Positions 54,955 to 62,304 of a stretch of DNA of 64,000 bases are shown here, in pieces; within the stretch, counting starts at the first letter, position 1; the number at the start of each line of letters is the position of its first letter. The stretch lies in NCBI GenBank assembly GCA_009693505.1, contig SHXD01000002.1:34634-98633 (forward strand), in the 5' to 3' direction. The DNA is from Limnohabitans sp. Its GTDB lineage: Bacteria > Pseudomonadota > Gammaproteobacteria > Burkholderiales > Burkholderiaceae_C. Under the pieces are notes generated by a model. That model had not been told where the DNA came from. It did no database searches and saw only the letters and a list, made by a program, of their open reading frames with translations. A program made the position numbers and the translations under genes.

Positions 54955-56171
54955 TGAGCAACACCATGGACTTGTCGAATGGACCCCTGACAGGCATTCG
55001 CATTTTGGATCTGACTTCAGTCGTTTTAGGACCACTGGCCACTCAAATTCTTGGGGACTATGGTGCAGAGATCATCAAAGTTGAAAGCCTTGAAGGTGAC
55101 TTGATGCGCTCCAATGGCGTCAATCTTTCTCCCGGCATGAGTTCCATTTATTTGACGATTAACCGCAACAAGCAATCCCTTGCTTTAGACCTTAAAAGTG
55201 AAGCAGGCAAATCAATTTTGCGCCAATTGATTCCACGTGTTGATGCTTTTGTGCACAACATGCGTGTGTCTGCCATCGACAAGCTTGGATTTGGATATGA
55301 CCAAGTTGTCAAACTCAACGCCCAAATTGTTTATTGCGCCGCTACAGGTTTTGACCAAGACGGACCTGACAAAGATCGCCCCGCATTTGACGACATCATT
55401 CAAGCCGCTTGTGGTTTGGCCAGCGTGAACAGTCTTGGAAAATCGCGTCCTGATTACATCTCAACGCTGGTCGCCGATAAGACCACTGGCATGGCACTGG
55501 TAAATGCAGTTCTGGCAGCCCTATTGGCCAAGGAGCGCAGTGGTCAAGGCCAATATGTAGAAGTGCCCATGTTAGAAACCATGGTGGCATTTACATTGGT
55601 AGAGCACATGGGAGGCTTGACACGGAATCCAGCAACACAAAACGCTGGCTACAGCCGGGTCTTGTCAGGTGGCCGACAGCCCAGCCCCACCAGAGATGGC
55701 TACATTGCCATGTTGCCTTACACCAACCACCACTGGGAAAGTTTTTTTCGAGATGCTGGAGAAGAAGCACTGGGCAAAGAGCTGGGCGTGACCAACCGCA
55801 TCACTCGCAATGCCAACATTCAAGGTCTGTACGCCGCTTTGCACAAAATAACGGCTACCAAAACAACTGCAGAATGGATCAAAATTTGCGACCGAATCGA
55901 CATACCTGCAACACCCATCTACACCATGGAAGAGTTGCCTTCACATCCACAGCTACAAGCGGTCCAGTTGTTCACCGACGAAATACACCCCGATCTTGGG
56001 GCCATTCGGTATGTTCGCCCTCCCGTCAAATTCGCCAAAACGCCTGCCAAAGTAAGACATCAGGCTCGCCGCTTAGGTCAAGACACAGAGTCAATTCTGA
56101 CCGACCTGGGATATAGCCAAAATGACATTCAATCCTTGGTCAATCAGGGCGTTATCGCCAATGGCAAATAA
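54954..56171 (+). CDS. CaiB/BaiF family CoA-transferase
   Basis: A 405-residue class III CoA-transferase with LTGIRILDLTSVVLGP and GAEIIKVES at the N-terminus and catalytic Asp D175 in LVADKTTG. It overlaps the SDR gene by one base and precedes the crotonase by 39 bp. Its closest relative in the window, by eye, is the enzyme at 59686 (shared TSVxxGPxATQ and xADKTxG/ADRTVG patterns). Confidence 0.9.
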   Translation: MSNTMDLSNGPLTGIRILDLTSVVLGPLATQILGDYGAEIIKVESLEGDLMRSNGVNLSPGMSSIYLTINRNKQSLALDLKSEAGKSILRQLIPRVDAFVHNMRVSAIDKLGFGYDQVVKLNAQIVYCAATGFDQDGPDKDRPAFDDIIQAACGLASVNSLGKSRPDYISTLVADKTTGMALVNAVLAALLAKERSGQGQYVEVPMLETMVAFTLVEHMGGLTRNPATQNAGYSRVLSGGRQPSPTRDGYIAMLPYTNHHWESFFRDAGEEALGKELGVTNRITRNANIQGLYAALHKITATKTTAEWIKICDRIDIPATPIYTMEELPSHPQLQAVQLFTDEIHPDLGAIRYVRPPVKFAKTPAKVRHQARRLGQDTESILTDLGYSQNDIQSLVNQGVIANGK

Positions 56172-56210
56172 ACATTTTTCTCACCGCAATTTAAAGTAGG
56201 AACCCCATTC

Positions 56211-56990
56211 ATGAGCACAGCATCCGATCTGAAAATCTCTCACGAGGGCCACGTTGCTCTTGTTGAAATTTCCCGCCCGCCCCACAATTTTTTCGACTTT
56301 GACTTGATCCAGCAAATTGCCAGCACCTTTGAAGAGCTGGACAAGAACCCCAGCTGCCGCGCTATTGTGTTGGCCTCAGAAGGCACCGCATTTTGTGCAG
56401 GCGCCAATTTCAACAGCTCGAACGACAAAATCAGTCGCCCCGAAAACCCAGGCACCAATCCACTTTATTTTGAAGCAATTCGAATTTTTTCTTGCAAAAA
56501 ACCCATCGTTGCAGCCATTCAAGGTGCAGCAGTTGGAGGGGGGCTTGGCCTGGCTTTGGTGGCTGATTTTCGTGTTACCTGTCCAGAAGGAAAGTTCACA
56601 GCCAATTTCAACCGACTCGGTTTCCACCCGGGATTTGGATTGTCTGTCACACTGCCGCGTTTGGTAGGCATTCAAAAAGCCAACTTGCTTTTTTTCACAG
56701 GCCGCCGCATCAATGGTCAAGAAGCGCTAGACATGGGGCTAGCCGATTTGTTGGTTCCACAATCCGAGGTTCGTGAGCAAGCAATGAAACTTGCGAAAGA
56801 AATCGCTGTCTCAGCACCGCTCTCTCTTCAATCCACTCGCGCCACGATGCGTCAAGGCTTGGTTGAACAACTGCAACAAGCCGTTGCGCATGAGAGTACT
56901 GAACAAAATTGGCAATTCAAAACGGAAGACTTCAAGGAAGGTGTGAAAGCCATGACTGAGCGCCGAGAGCCTCATTTTCAGGGCCAATAA
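56211..56990 (+). CDS. Crotonase-family protein lacking both hydratase glutamates
   Basis: A 259-residue crotonase with FCAGANFNSS and GAAVGGGLGLALVADF forming the oxyanion hole. At the two catalytic Glu positions it has G113 (GGGLG) and F133 (FTANFN), so it should not be a standard hydratase. FHPGFGLSVTLPRLVG is a recognisable variant seen in uncharacterised members. It lies 39 bp after CaiB and 29 bp before the amidohydrolase. The reaction may be isomerisation, C-C hydrolysis or decarboxylation. Confidence 0.86.
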   Translation: MSTASDLKISHEGHVALVEISRPPHNFFDFDLIQQIASTFEELDKNPSCRAIVLASEGTAFCAGANFNSSNDKISRPENPGTNPLYFEAIRIFSCKKPIVAAIQGAAVGGGLGLALVADFRVTCPEGKFTANFNRLGFHPGFGLSVTLPRLVGIQKANLLFFTGRRINGQEALDMGLADLLVPQSEVREQAMKLAKEIAVSAPLSLQSTRATMRQGLVEQLQQAVAHESTEQNWQFKTEDFKEGVKAMTERREPHFQGQ

Positions 56991-57019
56991 GTCAAATCCA
57001 ATTTCAAGGCTTAAAAAAT

Positions 57020-58708
57020 ATGTATGACTTGATCATTCGAAATGCGCAAGTATTTGACGGCACCGGCCTTCCGCCAGTGCTAAGTGATGTGTCCGTTTCT
57101 AATGGGCGCATCGCGCACATAGGATCCACTTTCGAAGCTGCGCATGAAACCATCGATGCTCAGGGGCTTGCCCTGATGCCGGGTATTGTCGACTTGCACA
57201 CCCACTACGACGCACAAGTCACCTGGGACCGCACCATGTCCCCCTCTCCTGCACTTGGAGTCACAACAGCGGTTATTGGCAATTGCGGCTTTGGCATAGC
57301 GCCCTGCCCTGCGCCTTTGCGTGAGACCATGTTGAAGAATCTGTCTGTGGTGGAAGGCATGGATTTGAAGGCCTTGCTCACCGGCGTCAATTGGGAGTTT
57401 GAATCATTTGGTCAGTACATGGATCAGTTGCGGCGCATTGGTCCCTATATCAACACAGCTGTTTTTGCGGGCCACTCTGTCATTCGGACTGCTGTGATGG
57501 GTGCGGACGGATCGAGCAAGGTCGATCCCAGCCCTGAACAACTTCAGACCATGCAAAGCATGGTGCGAGACGCCATGGACAATGGTGCCATTGGCTTTGC
57601 TTCGTCATTCTCGCCAAACCACAGTGGCTACGGCGGCATTCCAATGCCATCCACAATTGCCTCAGAGGCCGAATTGCGGGCCTTGACCTCGGTTCTGGGT
57701 GAGAAGAAAAAAGGCGTCTTCATGATGGCCACCGGTACACGAGGAAGCCCAGACATCATGGAATCTATCGTAGAAGATACGGGACGCCCTGCTTACATCT
57801 CTACGGTACTGACCATGTACAACGAAGGGAATCCCTCGCTGGGCGCCACCTATTACGAAAGATGCGCACAGGCCCTGAAGCGAGGCCATGAGCTGTATAT
57901 TTTGACCAGCTGCCAGCCCTTGTCTTTTGATTTCAGCCTCACTGATCCCTACGTTCTTCTCAGTCATTCAGCATTTGATGTTGTCAAAAGCGCCACTGCC
58001 GATTCATTGCCTGGCGTGTACCGCTCAGTCGAGTTTCGCGATGCTTTTCGAAAAAACCTGAAGGAACCCAAAGAAGGTATTTTATTTTTAGGAAACTGGC
58101 GACATATAGAGGTTGGCCAAGCAATGCACGCTGAGAATCAGAAGCTGGAAGGCCAGAGCATTCAGGCCCTTGCCGATTTGCAAGGTTTGGACCCAGTAGA
58201 TATTTTTTTTGATCTTGCGCTGTCTGAAAATCTTGGCACCCACTTTGTAGGGAAGTTTTTCAACAACAGCGATGAAGGTGTTGCCCCTTCACTGAAACAC
58301 CCCGCAAGCGTGATCACCCTGTCTGACGCTGGCGCACATTTGAGCTACATGTGCGATGCAGGATTTGGCCTGTACTTTCTGTCGCATTGGGTCAGAGACA
58401 CCGGACATTTCACTCTCAGTGAAGGCATTCGCAAAATCACCAGCGAACCAGCCGATCGCTTTAGGATTCCGGAGCGAGGCAGATTGCAAGTCGGTTTACC
58501 GGCTGATATGCTTCTATTTAACCCTGCGATAGTGGGCATCTCAAAACCAATACCGGTTCAAGATTTACCTGGCGGAGGTTCTCGCATGGTTAGGACAGCC
58601 ACCGGCGTGCATGGCGTTTGGGTGAATGGGGTCAAAGTGCACGATGGCCACAACTACGTAGATCATCCGCAAGGGCCTGGTCAGGTCTTAGATCACTTCA
58701 ACTTATAA
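57020..58708 (+). CDS. N-acyl-D-amino-acid deacylase family amidohydrolase
   Basis: A 562-residue metal-dependent hydrolase. The beta-strand-1 metal motif DLHTHYDAQVTWD has H60 and H62, GNCGFG carries the bridging Cys C89 typical of D-aminoacylases, and SDAGAHLSYM holds the late Asp. The N-terminal IIRNAQVFDGTG and C-terminal ADMLLFNP form the small beta-sandwich. The family opens amide bonds of N-acyl-D-amino acids, but many members are uncharacterised. In this operon it may release the acid that CaiB then activates (inference). Confidence 0.87.
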   Translation: MYDLIIRNAQVFDGTGLPPVLSDVSVSNGRIAHIGSTFEAAHETIDAQGLALMPGIVDLHTHYDAQVTWDRTMSPSPALGVTTAVIGNCGFGIAPCPAPLRETMLKNLSVVEGMDLKALLTGVNWEFESFGQYMDQLRRIGPYINTAVFAGHSVIRTAVMGADGSSKVDPSPEQLQTMQSMVRDAMDNGAIGFASSFSPNHSGYGGIPMPSTIASEAELRALTSVLGEKKKGVFMMATGTRGSPDIMESIVEDTGRPAYISTVLTMYNEGNPSLGATYYERCAQALKRGHELYILTSCQPLSFDFSLTDPYVLLSHSAFDVVKSATADSLPGVYRSVEFRDAFRKNLKEPKEGILFLGNWRHIEVGQAMHAENQKLEGQSIQALADLQGLDPVDIFFDLALSENLGTHFVGKFFNNSDEGVAPSLKHPASVITLSDAGAHLSYMCDAGFGLYFLSHWVRDTGHFTLSEGIRKITSEPADRFRIPERGRLQVGLPADMLLFNPAIVGISKPIPVQDLPGGGSRMVRTATGVHGVWVNGVKVHDGHNYVDHPQGPGQVLDHFNL

Positions 58709-58717
58709 GGCAAAGTC

Positions 58718-59683
58718 ATGAAATTATTCGTACGGTTTGTATTTTGTCTTTTTCTGGCATTGATGACAAGCATGCTCTGGGCGCAAAGTTGGCCCACCAA
58801 GCCTGTCCGCATGATCATCGCCTTCCCGCCAGGAGGGCCTACCGATTTGGTCTCTAGAGTTCTGGCGCAAAAATTGTCTGAGCAACTTGGACAGCAAGTG
58901 ATCGTGGACAACAAGCCAGGTGCAGGCGGCAACATTGCTGCCGAATTGGCAGCCAGAGCCGCGCCAGATGGTTACACCATCTTCTACAACACATCGGCCA
59001 TCGTGATCGGCCCTGCGTTGTATGGCAAGGTGAACTATGACACGCTAAAAGACTTTGCGCCCGTTCTCCTAACGGCCAGCGTGCCCATGGTTTTGGTTGT
59101 CAATCCCCAGTTGCCAGCGCGTTCGGTCAAGGAGTTTGTAGACCTGGCCAAAACACGTTCAGGCGCTCTCAATTACAGCTCATCTGGTACAGGAACCATC
59201 ACCCATTTGGCCAGTGCCATGATGTCAACACAAACTGGCATACAGACGCAACATATTCCCTACAAAGGCAGTGCACCCGGCCTGGTTGACCTAGCCTCAG
59301 GCCAGACTCAATTCATGATTGATACCATCAATACCGTACTGCCCTATGTCCGAGACAATCGACTGCGAGGCCTTGCAGTGACCAGCGCCAAGCGTTCACC
59401 ACTCTTGCCCGACTTGCCTACTCTGGCAGAAGCCGGCATCTCAGGGTTTGAAGCCGCAGCCTGGCAAGGCATTGTGGTGCCCACAGGCACGCCTAATGAG
59501 ATTGTTCAAAAACTCAATGCCGAAGTGAACAAGGCACTGGCGCACCCTGACATACGTTCACGTTTGGCGGCACAAGGCGCCGATATTTTGGGCGGTACGC
59601 CTGCTGAATACGCTGCTTACTTGCGATCCGAAATGCCCCGCTGGGCCAAGGCGGTCAAAGACTCTGGCGCCAAAGCGGATTAA
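58718..59683 (+). CDS. Bug/TctC-family periplasmic receptor
   Basis: A 321-residue receptor with Sec signal KLFVRFVFCLFLALMTSMLWA. Bug patterns are RMIIAFPPGGPTDLVSR, DNKPGAGGNI, QHIPYKGS and RSPLLPDLPTLAEAG. It follows the amidohydrolase by 9 bp and is the last gene of the eight-gene operon. It is convergent with the next CaiB gene, with a 2-bp gap. Confidence 0.91.
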   Translation: MKLFVRFVFCLFLALMTSMLWAQSWPTKPVRMIIAFPPGGPTDLVSRVLAQKLSEQLGQQVIVDNKPGAGGNIAAELAARAAPDGYTIFYNTSAIVIGPALYGKVNYDTLKDFAPVLLTASVPMVLVVNPQLPARSVKEFVDLAKTRSGALNYSSSGTGTITHLASAMMSTQTGIQTQHIPYKGSAPGLVDLASGQTQFMIDTINTVLPYVRDNRLRGLAVTSAKRSPLLPDLPTLAEAGISGFEAAAWQGIVVPTGTPNEIVQKLNAEVNKALAHPDIRSRLAAQGADILGGTPAEYAAYLRSEMPRWAKAVKDSGAKAD

Positions 59684-59685
59684 TT

Positions 59686-60885
59686 TTATCGATTGGTTGC
59701 GCCAGACATCTGCAAGGCTTCAATGGCCTTGCGATCAAAGCCTGCCTCAGTTAAAACCTGCACACTGTGCTCTCCCAACTGAGGTGCAGGTTTTTGAACG
59801 GACAAACCCGGTGAGCCTGAAAAACTAAAAGGCACACCAATTTCTAAAATCCGCCCCTCGCTTGGGTGTTCCACATGCTGCAGCATGCCCACTGCCAAAA
59901 GATGGGGATCCTTTAGCAAACTGTCAACATCATGCATGAGCATGCAAGGTATATCAGCTTGATCCAATCGTTCGATCCAGTTCTGAGACGTGTCAGTCGA
60001 CATGGCTTGAGCCACCATGGCATACAGATCATTGATGTGAATTGAACGCGCGCCGATATTGGCAAACCTAGGATCCTCCTTGAATAGCTCGGCACGACCC
60101 ATCAACTCTAAAAATTTTTCCCAATGGCGATCGGTGTAAATCAAGACACACAAATAACCGTCGAGGGTACGGTACGGACGCCTCTCTTTGACCAGTAAGC
60201 GCGCATAGCCCGTGGGCCCCAGCGGCGGATCATAGGAAGCACCTGACATGTGTTCTCCCAGCACATATTGGGTCAATGTCTCAAACATGGGAACTTCTAC
60301 TGATTGGCCCACGCCGGTCTGGTAGCGAGAGACTACAGCAGCCAAGATCGCATTGCAGGCCATCAAACCCACAGTGCGGTCAGCCATTGCCAATGGCACA
60401 TAGCGGGGTTCGCCACCACTGGCCTTGCTCATCAAACTGGGTATTGCAGCCACACCTTGAATAAGATCATCGTAGGCGGGTTTTCCGGCGTAAGGCCCTT
60501 TTTCGCTGTAGCCGTAAAGTCCTGCATAAATGATGCGGAAATTAATGACTTTGAGTCGTTCGTAATCAATACCCAGTCGAGCCATGGCTTGAGGGCGAAT
60601 GTTGTAGACAACGACATCGGCTGTCTCGACCAACTTAAAAAAGGTCTCCAGGCCTTCGGGGGTTTTAAGATTCAATACCAAACTGCGTTTGTTGCGATTG
60701 ACATGCAAAAAATTGGAGCCCATACCCGGATTTCGCATCGGACCAATGCCTCGAACGGTATCACCTGTGGGAGGCTCTATTTTGATCACATCCGCCCCCA
60801 TGTCCGCCAAAAGCTGAGTGGCAAATGGCCCCATCAGCACACTGGTCAAATCAAGGACCCTCAATCCATTTAAAGCACCACTCAT
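59686..60885 (-). CDS. CaiB/BaiF family CoA-transferase
   Basis: A 399-residue class III CoA-transferase. ATG 60885 (MSGALNGLRVLDLTSVLMGP) has AAAGGTG seven bases upstream; GTG at 60894 is an alternative. The catalytic Asp is D169 in LAMADRTVG. It is alone on its strand, convergent with a Bug gene and divergent from the molybdenum hydroxylase operon with 142 bp between. It could belong functionally to either unit. Confidence 0.9.
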   Translation of the reverse strand: MSGALNGLRVLDLTSVLMGPFATQLLADMGADVIKIEPPTGDTVRGIGPMRNPGMGSNFLHVNRNKRSLVLNLKTPEGLETFFKLVETADVVVYNIRPQAMARLGIDYERLKVINFRIIYAGLYGYSEKGPYAGKPAYDDLIQGVAAIPSLMSKASGGEPRYVPLAMADRTVGLMACNAILAAVVSRYQTGVGQSVEVPMFETLTQYVLGEHMSGASYDPPLGPTGYARLLVKERRPYRTLDGYLCVLIYTDRHWEKFLELMGRAELFKEDPRFANIGARSIHINDLYAMVAQAMSTDTSQNWIERLDQADIPCMLMHDVDSLLKDPHLLAVGMLQHVEHPSEGRILEIGVPFSFSGSPGLSVQKPAPQLGEHSVQVLTEAGFDRKAIEALQMSGATNR

Positions 60886-61027
60886 GTAGTTCACCTTTGG
60901 TATGATTTATTTGTTAATCTCAAGCGAATTATGTCTGTTTAAGATGATTTAAAATACTTTCAAGTACAGTCTAAGCGCGATCTTAAATTCTGACTGCAAG
61001 ATAGGTCTCCAATTTTTACGGCTCAAA

Positions 61028-61810
61028 ATGTACTCCTTCAACTATCAAAAAGCTCTGTCTGTTGCACAGGCCAGTGCGGTTTTAACCCGCAGTGATGCAT
61101 CACGTCTCCTATCTGGCGGTATGACCCTCATTCCATCCTTGAAGCACCGATTGATTCAAGTCGATGAACTCATTGACATCACGGGCTTGCCTGGATGGCG
61201 TGATATTCGAATTGAAGGCCATCAGTTGTGGGTCGGAGCAGGCGCTACGCACCAAAGCGTTTCGCGGCATTCCGAAGTGCGCACATTCAGCAACGGCCTG
61301 TCAGAACTGGCAGGCATGATTGGCGATCCACAGGTGCGTGCCAGAGGCACCATTGGTGGTTCGGTGGCCAATAACGACCCTGCTGCCGATTACCCCGCCG
61401 CTGTTCTGGGGCTCAATGCCACCATCGTGACCCAAAAACGTGAAATAGTTGCCGATGATTTTTTCTTAGGCATGTTTTCCACTGCGCTGGCAAGTGACGA
61501 AATCATAGAAGGTCTGCGCTTTAACAAGCCACTGAAAAGCGCCTACGCCAAGTTCCGCCATGCCGCTACCGGTTATGCCATGGCAGGGGTTTTTGTGGCG
61601 CAAATTTCAAAGGACCAATGGCGTGTCGCAGTAACAGGCGCAACAGACTGTGTTTGCCGATGGAAAGAGGCAGAAGCCGCTGCAGGCACTGTGCCAAAAG
61701 ACTTGAGTTTTACTCACGATAACGTGCTGGACGACATTCATGCCCCATCAGCTTATCGAACTAATCTGGTCCATATTTTGTACGCCCAAGCCGTCTCTTA
61801 CTTAGCCTGA
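61028..61810 (+). CDS. FAD-binding subunit of a molybdenum hydroxylase (CoxM type)
   Basis: A 260-residue medium subunit of the xanthine oxidase family. FAD-contact motifs are LLSGGMTLIP (about 27-36) and GTIGGSVANNDPAADYPAAV near residue 110. The length is typical. It starts the operon with order FAD / 2Fe-2S / Mo subunit, with small gaps. It transfers electrons from the iron-sulfur subunit to a quinone or other acceptor. Confidence 0.9.
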   Translation: MYSFNYQKALSVAQASAVLTRSDASRLLSGGMTLIPSLKHRLIQVDELIDITGLPGWRDIRIEGHQLWVGAGATHQSVSRHSEVRTFSNGLSELAGMIGDPQVRARGTIGGSVANNDPAADYPAAVLGLNATIVTQKREIVADDFFLGMFSTALASDEIIEGLRFNKPLKSAYAKFRHAATGYAMAGVFVAQISKDQWRVAVTGATDCVCRWKEAEAAAGTVPKDLSFTHDNVLDDIHAPSAYRTNLVHILYAQAVSYLA

Positions 61811-61827
61811 CTATTGAATTGAACACC

Positions 61828-62304
61828 ATGAGCCAAATATCACTGAATATCAATGGAAACGCCCACAACGTAGAGGTGGAAGACCGTGCTTTACTGGCAG
61901 ATGTTTTACGCGACAATTTGAAGCTAACCGGCACTCACGTGGGTTGTGACACCAGCCAATGCGGTTGCTGCACCATCCTCATGAACGGTGATGCGGTTAA
62001 ATCGTGCACCGTGTTGGCGGTGCAAGCCAATGGAGCCCAGATAACGACCATAGAGGGCTTGGCCAATGGCCCTGTCTTGCATCCCATTCAAGTTGCGTTT
62101 TCGAATTGCCATGCACTTCAATGTGGGTTTTGTACACCAGGAATGATCATGGCCACTGCGGGCTTGCTTGCAAACAATCCACAACCTACAGATGCACAAA
62201 TCCATGAAGGCTTGGCCGGTAATTTGTGCAGATGCACGGGTTACATCAACATTGTTGAGTCTGTTAAACAAGCTGCCAAGGTCATGCAGGAGAAACAAGC
62301 ATGA
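61828..62304 (+). CDS. 2Fe-2S subunit of a molybdenum hydroxylase (CoxS type)
   Basis: About 158 residues from ATG 61828; TTG 61819 is an alternative. Two iron-sulfur sites are complete: CDTSQCGCCTILMNG...C for the plant-ferredoxin cluster, and CGFCTPG with GNLCRCTGY for the helical cluster. It connects the molybdenum site to FAD. Its stop overlaps the start of the large subunit (ATGA). Confidence 0.92.
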   Translation: MSQISLNINGNAHNVEVEDRALLADVLRDNLKLTGTHVGCDTSQCGCCTILMNGDAVKSCTVLAVQANGAQITTIEGLANGPVLHPIQVAFSNCHALQCGFCTPGMIMATAGLLANNPQPTDAQIHEGLAGNLCRCTGYINIVESVKQAAKVMQEKQA

